Shown piece by piece: positions 57,259 through 64,000 of a stretch of DNA of 64,000 nt. The notes beneath the pieces were generated by a model. That model was not told where the DNA came from. It made no database searches and saw nothing but the letters and a program-made list of their open reading frames with translations. Every line of letters starts with the position of its first letter. Position 1 is the first letter of the stretch. The DNA is from Macrotrachela quadricornifera (taxonomy: Eukaryota > Rotifera > Eurotatoria > Philodinida > Philodinidae): NCBI GenBank assembly GCA_022393335.1, contig JAJEKB010010758.1:1-64000 (forward strand), in the 5' to 3' direction. The translations under genes and the position numbers were made by a program.

Positions 57259-57920
57259 AACGGGTGGACCAGAAAGAATGACAGATTTTTAGTTTACCTA
57301 TAATTCCGCCGACTTTTACCCTATCGACTCAAATGTTTTTTTTCAAGAGATTCGTCGTTTAATTCGCTACAAATCATGTAAAAACCATATTTGTAATGTG
57401 AAATGTAGCGAAGTTCCGAGAGGAAAAAAGTACGAGAACTAAAAATCGCAACTTTCTAAGGTACTTTCGTTACAATCTTTTTATTTTGTTCGGTCCTTGC
57501 ACTTAATTTGAAACTTTTATTTGAAATAGAATCTAGTAGAGTAAAGTGTGCTTCTTCAGATGTGATGCAAAACAATATTTGAAAAATCAATATCATCGAT
57601 GGACGACAAGACTTTCTCAAACAAGTGCAAAAACGCGTTTTTCCACGTTGCTCTGTCAATAAAAATGTTGCATGAAGCCTAGTATCTTTAAAATTGTGTA
57701 TAGCAAAAAGCTGATGCTTAGGTCTTTGACATAAAAAAAAATTAGTTTATAGATACACGAGTTTTGGCTGAGTAGCCTTGATTTTCGCGAACTGGACAAA
57801 TTCACGAATCCAAAAAGATGTTTTTTCCGAGATGTCGAGATATGAACGGACATGAACTCCTTTTTACCGCCCGCGTCATCTGGTGTCCAAAATTTCATCT
57901 TTTAGTTTCATAACATAGTT
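57259..57920 (+). repeat. F1-family element, copy d (right end truncated)
   Basis: Starts AACGGGTGGACCAGAAAGAA, then CTATAATTCCGCCGACTTTT, CCTATCGACTC and AATGTAGCGAAGTTCCGAGA, matching the F1 left arm. The interior follows the same block order as copy c (AAAACGCGTTTTTCCACGTT; TTGATTTTCGCGAAC). No right arm found. Confidence 0.6.
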
Positions 57921-58936
57921 TGTAGAGAGGACGTTTCATGCACATTCTGGTGTAGGGTTGAAAGGCTCAATGAGATTTTAGCAAAACAAGTATTGTCACT
58001 TTATATTGCCACGAAATATGCTTATGAGCAGAAAAATAATCATTAAGAGTAATCCGTAATGCATCTATTATGACTGTCAACGTAATTCTTTTGAATACGT
58101 CAGAAGCGTCAATCATAGTAGATGAGAGTCTTCAGCAGTTTATACGGTCATCGCTGAAGGGTAGAGTATACTGCATTTTCGAATTTTTCAGTGTAAAGAT
58201 CCGAAAAGGCTGTCGAGATAATAAAGAAAATAGCAAAGTAACAAACAAGGCCTCTTTGGAGGCCCACCCATCACTCTTTTGATACTCTTGACGGCTAAAC
58301 GCACGTCAGGAGAAGTCTGGATGCTCTGCAATGCTAGGCATATCAGAGAAAGAAGCCGAGTGGTAGTAAATTTCGGCCACGGACATAGCGATGGGTGTTT
58401 GACCGGTCGAAACGGTGCTGCCAACAAAAACGACGAATCAGCTGGGCCCCAACGTACAAATCTAGCCAACATTTTTAGAAAACAGGCAGGCTGGAAGCAT
58501 TTCGAGCTTTAAAAAGAAGTATACAGCGCCTGAAGCCGTTTTCTCACTACCTTCTAACACTCACGTGTATCGACCTTTGGCCACACAAAAAGATCTTTTT
58601 TCGAATCACTATTCGGTTCTGTATCAGAAAATGCACCTCGTCAAACACTTTTAACAACTTTCATTTTTTCACATTTTGTATCTCCCATCCCTTACTGACC
58701 TTTCGGTTAACATCTACATAATAAAAATTGTCTAAAACGGTCTCGAGATGATCTCAAACTGATCTGCGTGTGTCATCAAAAATCGATAAAGGCGGAGCAC
58801 CTATAAGAAAAAAAACTATGAAAACAGTTCGAAGTTAGCGAGCGTCTCAGGCGCTGCATCTTTGTCCAATCCTTCAGGGGTTCTCGAAACGCTGGACAGG
58901 TAGCAGTCACGGCTAAGATTTTTTTCGAGCGACAGA
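57921..58936. other. Intergenic; GC-richer block, no gene recognised
   Basis: About 58230-58500 is richer in GC than its surroundings and is open in two overlapping frames (77 codons plus, 94 codons minus). Neither has a recognised domain. Possibly a decayed coding fragment. Confidence 0.35.
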
Positions 58937-61125
58937 AGCCATTTGAACTATCCTCTCATTACATCGAGCAAGTGCGCTTGATTTGAAACCACATTATCGG
59001 TTAACTTTCGTACGATGATTTGAACAATGAAAATCTCAGGTCTCTAGCTGGTGCACATAAAATGTTATAGACAAAACATTTTCCTGCGAAATGTCTTGTA
59101 TGCATCTATTTCAAAACAAAACGTGCGTTTTTGACGCTGATACCGGCTGATCAGAAGGTGACAGAACCTTCATTTCGATCTCGACTGAATGAACCCGAGG
59201 AGATTTTCCTTTTCAGTCCCCAAAACTCGTGAAGCCCTACTGTAACAAGGTTAACTTCTTGTCCCCAAAACTCGGTTTTCCAGAAACCTTCAAACTCTCA
59301 AGACACTAAAGCTAAGTTCTCACTTCGCCAACCGTATGACGTTGAATTCTCTGCGACATGAGACCATTTTCAAATTTTATTGCTTCCCTACGAGAACTAT
59401 AAAGTTTTTTCAGAGACATTGATATTTTTGTCCGCTTGAAAGGTTACTGAAACTTTCATCATTATCCTTCCAAGACTCATCTCTGCGGTGCCTGCATTTT
59501 AAGTCGCAAAATCGTTTTTTATCAAATTAAACTGTAAACATTTCACTAACTCAGAGTTTGTTTAATGCGTCTTGAGATTTTTGACCGTTCCTGGAAAACA
59601 GAGTTTTTGCCACAAAGTTCTGACCATTTTTCACCCGCGCCACATTATTTTGAAAGCTTGGCTTGGAAGGACAAAACCGAAATATTTCATTTGATATCAA
59701 AATGAAAGTTTTATCAGCTTGGTCCAGATCAGCGAGGAAGAGCGTCACAGAATCGCAATTTTCTTTTTAGAAAATTTCTGAGAAACTGGTATTATCGTGG
59801 GAGTACGACCTTCTCAGATGTGGCTAGAATTATCATCAGAGATGCAGGTAGTCGTCAGTAGTATGCACAGTAAATTTCAGCATGATTGGACTCATCCTTC
59901 TGATACTTTGTTAACTTAGAAAATCGAAAAACCGGTAGGAGCGAAAGAAATGTGTTTTAGTCATAACTCCTCGACAAAAACATTTTTCCATAAAAATTTG
60001 CTCACTGTTGGACATGTCACTAAACCACGGGCCCGATATACTCAAAAAATACAATGTATAGGCTATGTCCGGTGGCAAACGAGTTTTGACCAATTTTTTT
60101 TTTGTTGTGTCAGGGACACAGTTGTACATGTTTCTTGAAAAAAGAAACTTTGATTTACTTATCTAGGTTGAGATCGTAAAATGCGATTTTTGAACTAAAA
60201 AATCGGGGTTTTGTGGTAGGAATCGTCCACTTTTGAACGTATTTATACCAAAATAGTATTCTCACAAGTATCAGCATCGAATTTGGAGCAAAATGCAGTA
60301 TCAAAACCCATAAAAATCACGATGTAAATTTTTGATGACTTATTGGATTTAAATGGATACTTTGAGGGTCGAAAAACGACTTTTGTCAAAAACATGCTTC
60401 AAATACCTTATTCTCCTCCAAGTTCGATGCTGATACTTGTGAGAATACTATTTTGGTATAAATACGTTCAAAAGTGTACGATTCCTACCACAAAATCCCA
60501 ATTTTTTAGTTCAAAAATCGCATTTTACGATCTCAACCTAGATAAGTAAATCAAAGTTTCTTTTTTCAAGAAACATGTACAACTGTGTCCCTGACACAAC
60601 AAAAAAAGTTTTTGGTCAAAACTCATTTGCCATCGGACATAGTCTATACATTGTATTTTTTGAATATATCGGGCCCGTGGTTTAGTGACATGTCCAATAG
60701 TGGGCAAATTTTTATGGAAAAATGTTTTTGTCGAGGAGTTATGACTAAAACACATTTCTTTGGCTCCTACCGGTTTTTCGATTTTCTAAGTTAACAAAGT
60801 ATCAGAAGGATGAGTCCAATCATGCTGAAATTTACTGTGCATACTGCTGACGACTACGTGCATTTCTGGTGAAAATTTTAGCCAAATCTGAGAAGGTCGT
60901 ACTCCCACGTTTATACCAGTTTCTCAGAAATTGACTCTTAAGATAATGGGAAAAAGACGTTTTGCAGGAGGATTATTTTGTCTGTAGATTTTTCCAGACC
61001 GGGAAGAGACCTGCTCCTTTTACAGTGAATCAAGGTGCAAAACTGCATAAGAAAATGTGGTTTTGAAACAGCGCAAACTTGGTCCAGTATAATTCAGTGG
61101 ATTTCAAATCGATTCAGCTTAGTGG
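58937..61125. mobile_element. F2-family element, copy c, with an internal foldback
   Basis: The left region (about 58937-59060: ATTTGAA, AAACCACATT, CAGGTCTCTAGCTGGTGC) recurs inverted at about 61005-61125 (GAAGAGACCTGCTCC; GTGCAAAACTGCATAAGAAA; GGATTTCAAATCGATTC). This matches the arms of F2 copy b. A long inverted repeat (59774-60932) lies inside. No coding sequence recognised. Confidence 0.55.
59774..60932. repeat. Foldback with ~530-bp arms and ~100-bp spacer
   Basis: Left arm 59774-60303 and right arm 60402-60932 are inverted copies with few differences (AATTTCTGAGAAACTGGT; TTTCAGCATGATTGGACTCA; GACATGTCACTAAACCACGG; CACAAGTATCAGCATCGAA). Mirror-image open frames of about 70 codons on opposite strands (for example 59911-60129 and 60585-60794) result from this symmetry and are not independent genes. 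Confidence 0.82.
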
Positions 61126-61329
61126 GACTAGACTACGACTCTAGGCTGTACGATTGAGGCTTCACTTGAGCGACTTTTTAGCGGCTATGAGTGTTATCGA
61201 AAAAGCTACTGATTTTCCTGGCATGACTGAGGTTCGTACGCGGCTTCAACTATGAAAAAGAGAACCATAACTGTTTCTGAAGAAGTTGCAACGTTTTCCA
61301 TCTCTGTGTATTCAGTCGGTCAAAAAATT

Positions 61330-61347
61330 CACACCCACACCCACACA
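61330..61347 (-). repeat. Short interstitial telomere-like tract
   Basis: CACACCCACACCCACACA, which on the minus strand reads TGTGTGGGTGTGGGTGTG, about three 6-bp units. The TGTGGG unit is the telomeric repeat reported for the bdelloid Adineta vaga. Three units could arise by chance or simple-repeat growth. Confidence 0.35.
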
Positions 61348-62825
61348 AAGTGACAGACACAGGGGCACATTTTTCCAAGAATTGTCTTCTTAGAATACAC
61401 TCGGAATTTCATTTGGAACTTTCCAGTTTGAACAGTTATGTGTATAACTCCAGTGTTTCACCTGTGGACAGGCTTTAAACACAGTGCGTCAGAGTTTGAT
61501 AAGCCGCCAGGCCTTCTATTAGCGAAAAGTTTTTTTTTTATAACTTGATTACAATTGTACACATCTGAAATGGCGGCTTACATTATAAAAAAGACGTCTT
61601 TTCTTATCACCGTCGAAAATCAATCTTGCAAAAATTAATTTTTTTAAACTAATTCAACCAAAATAATTTCTTCTTAAACTGCAAAACGATATGAGAAAAA
61701 GTGACCTTAGCTCCCAGGCCACTTTTTTTCAATAGAAAATTTTATTTGAAGTTGTTCTCTCTGCGCATATACAAAAAGTTTTCTAATAACTGGTCATTAG
61801 TAAAATGACTTTTCCAAAGTTTTTCACATATTCATTATAGTGAAACTTTTCCAAACTGTCGGTCTTACGTATCCTGCATTTACGATAAACGCCTAAAAAA
61901 CATGTATTTCTCTGTTAATATCTAGCGGTTTCTCAAAACTTCCATTTACTTGGAGAAAGCTGAGCTTTCTCAGATTAGACTCACTTTTTCGTTTCAGTAT
62001 GAGTCCACAATATTTCGCTGAACGAGCTGTCAATAAACTTACGCAGAGCTCAGATAAGTTTCTCGAGCGGACTGCATTTTAGGATTTTCTGCAATTTCCG
62101 GATTTCACAATTTCAAAGTGTCATGTTTATATTCAGAAAGAGCGGACATCTCGCTGCGGATACTCTAAGGGAAAGACTTATTCTACATCCTTAAAACAAA
62201 GTCATTTTCCTTATTTACAACCAAATTTGTTACTTAGGCGTTTGAGCAGGCACTTAAGAAAAAGAAGTGTCGTTACAGAAAAAAGAAATTAATAACAATA
62301 TTTAAAGTCTTTAAATAGATCGTGGTCGTAATGGTGGTGTGATCAAAAACCAAAAATAATATAACAAAAATCTCAAGTAGGAGAGATAAGTAAATAGAAA
62401 AAAACCGAGAAACGACAAGTACTTATTAAGAATGAGTTTTATTGAGCGACTTGAGACAGAAGATAGTGAGTTGATGATTGAAAAGCAGAGTTTTTTTAAT
62501 TTGTTTTCTCTATACTAGTATTTTTCCGTTTTTCTGATACTAATACTGGCAAAGTTTAAAAGTTAAACATTTCATTGAGCATCGTACACGCTTTAAGCAA
62601 TCTTCAAGAAAATGAACATATGGCAACGCCATTGCACAAATATTTGGAAATTCGATTTTGAAGTGGCGCTTTTATAGTTGTTTTGATTTTAAAATGTACC
62701 CAATGACATTTGAGGCTGCAAATAATTTTGACCTACATTTTAAATTGTATTTTTCCAAATCTAGCTAGAATTGGCACTATGCATGTGTACGCTTGTTGAT
62801 GCGAAATCCAGATCAAAAAGGGTCG

Positions 62826-62874
62826 TATGAAGTGAACCTAACATGTCAACCAAATAAATGTGGTTCACTTCATA
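62826..62874. repeat. Hairpin with perfect 13-bp arms
   Basis: TATGAAGTGAACC and GGTTCACTTCATA flank a 23-nt AT-rich loop. No transcript context; function unknown. Confidence 0.65.
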
Positions 62875-62949
62875 TAGAAAAAAATAAACCGATCAAAATT
62901 GAGCCCATAGTTTACTAAAAAACTTTTTCGTGTATGCTAAAGCCTTATA

Positions 62950-63054
62950 AGTTTTTGCAGGCTATCTAAGGAAAGTACTTGAAAATTTTTGAGGGCTACT
63001 TAAGGATGATACTTGGAGCATTTTCAGGACTATAGAAGGTTGGTACTTGGTGGT
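62950..63054 (+). repeat. Degenerate ~35-bp tandem repeat, three units
   Basis: Units contain TTTTTGCAGGCTATCTAAGG, TTTTTGAGGGCTACTTAAGG and TTTTCAGGACTATAGAAGG, each followed by AGTACTTGG-like sequence. Confidence 0.55.
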
Positions 63055-63232
63055 TCTTAAGAGACGGTTCACGACAATATCGAACATTGGCGAATAGGAC
63101 CATACTCTTAAAACTTTTCAACCCTCATTTTTTTTCAGTGGAAATGAAAGAGGATCATCCAGAACCTCTAAATCCAAATTTTTAGCTCATTCTAGTTTAC
63201 TCTTACAACGTTACGAAGCAAATAATGAATGA

Positions 63233-63465
63233 GAGTTCACCCACAGCTACTGCTGTAGGGTTTATCCCACGCTCCCCGCGATAAAAGGCTGCGCCCATAC
63301 CCTTAGCTACTCCTATGTGATTTTCCTCTCCTTCTCTACCCCGTCCGTCGACAAAGACTTCCACCCTCAGCTGGACCTGTGGAATTTGCCACCTATCCCT
63401 TCCTAAAGAGTTGGGCCCTCATCCTCAGCTGCCTCTATGGCACTTGGCCCCATCCTCTCAAAGAT
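63233..63465 (+). repeat. Degenerate ~50-bp tandem repeat, four to five units
   Basis: Units start CAGCTACTGCTGTAGG, TAGCTACTCCTATGTG, CAGCTGGACCTGTGG and CAGCTGCCTCTATGG and continue with C-rich sequence. Locally GC-richer than the surroundings. Confidence 0.55.
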
Positions 63466-64000
63466 GAATACTTGAATAATTGAAATAGTTGAATTCAAGT
63501 ATCTACTATTACATCTATGTAAATTACAGGAAAGTGGTCATTTATCATATATTACAAATGATATAAATGAAATGAAACTTTTATTTGTTTTCCTAGCGGA
63601 TATGAAAGTGGTTATTTCTTACATTTCTTATAGATCAGATATTAAATGGTTCTATATCTTTATTTATTTTCGAAAAAAAAATAGCTTCTGCAACTTCATT
63701 TATATTATAACTTGAATTAGGCATCTCATGTGTTTTTTAGGTTTATCTAGAGCGTACTGCTATTCAGTTTTTAGTTGAATACCATATATTTTCTGGCACT
63801 TTTAGATCCTCAAAAGATAAATATGTACACACTCTGATTTTTCAAGAATTACTGTAGTATTTGATATATAATCTTTGAAGTATTCGTCAATCATAATAAT
63901 TCTATATTCTTTATTACATTCTAGCACTATATGTACTTAGGTCTAACCAAAAGTTCGTGCAACATTTAGTATAAGAATACAAGTAGTACGAATTCGAGAG

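Larger units (their letters stand above)
61126..64000. other. No gene seen; short repeats only
   Basis: No open frame of note. It contains a telomere-like tract (61330), a hairpin (62826) and two weak tandem arrays (62950, 63233), listed separately. Confidence 0.5.

Noticed and set aside
58188..58512. Overlapping 94- and 77-codon frames on opposite strands in a GC-richer block
   Set aside because: No domain recognised on either strand; kept only as a note on composition.
59911..60794. Mirror-image frames of about 70 codons in the 59774-60932 foldback
   Set aside because: Explained by the inverted DNA repeat; no domain and no independent support.

Overview
The window looks like AT-rich, intron-containing animal DNA. 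Introns of spliced genes are very short (mostly 54-71 nt, GT..AG). The host genes are animal types: a CYP3/CYP5-like cytochrome P450, a rhodopsin-like GPCR and a DEG/ENaC channel. The mobile DNA is very diverse: piggyBac, FLYWCH-MULE, hAT, pogo/Tigger-like DDE_1 and foldback elements. A bdelloid rotifer (Adineta/Rotaria type) is my best guess. It rests on this combination and, weakly, on an 18-nt CCCACA-type tract like the TGTGGG telomere repeat reported for bdelloids. This is inference, not proof.

Host genes. Five look intact, and all lie on the minus strand: the P450 (12089-13901, four exons, 540 aa), an orphan GPCR (19587-20678, one exon, 363 aa), an unknown polytopic membrane protein (22228-23337, 369 aa), a DEG/ENaC channel (34010-35696, three exons, 524 aa) and a TPR protein (53619-55653, two exons, 583-637 aa). 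A sixth, partial minus-strand gene (2211-3987) can be assembled from short exons that share compatible phases; it encodes a basic, Ser/Asn-rich region followed by one membrane helix. They are unrelated in function and show no operon-like organisation.

Mobile DNA fills most of the rest. 0-10 kb: a piggyBac end, a small MITE, a piggyBac relic split by a second TTAA element, a tRNA-like sequence, and a 2.6-kb DDE transposon with 75-bp inverted repeats. 10-19 kb: a pogo-like relic, a 731-bp TA-flanked MITE, then a MULE with a piggyBac element inserted just after its stop codon. 23-31 kb: two more TA-flanked MITE ends, a dead hAT element, ~190-bp repeats around a 400-N gap flanked by poly-G, and a 35-bp minisatellite. 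30.9-33.4 kb: a foldback element with ~860-bp arms. 36.8-45 kb: two unclassified TIR families (called F1 and F2 here) and two pogo-like elements with 130-280 bp TIRs. 47.6-51.2 kb: a possible solo LTR, a third piggyBac pseudogene and a structured GGTAGCG repeat. 52.9-61 kb: more F1 and F2 copies around the TPR gene, one F2 copy holding a ~530-bp-arm foldback. 61-64 kb: low-complexity repeats and no gene.

The most interesting pattern is at the piggyBac-type ends. Four different TTAA ends carry a 16-22 bp palindrome of unrelated sequence at a nearly fixed distance (14-16 bp) from the TTAA. Second is a matching Cys/His tail on two unrelated transposase families. Nothing here forms an obvious defence system or other multi-gene system.
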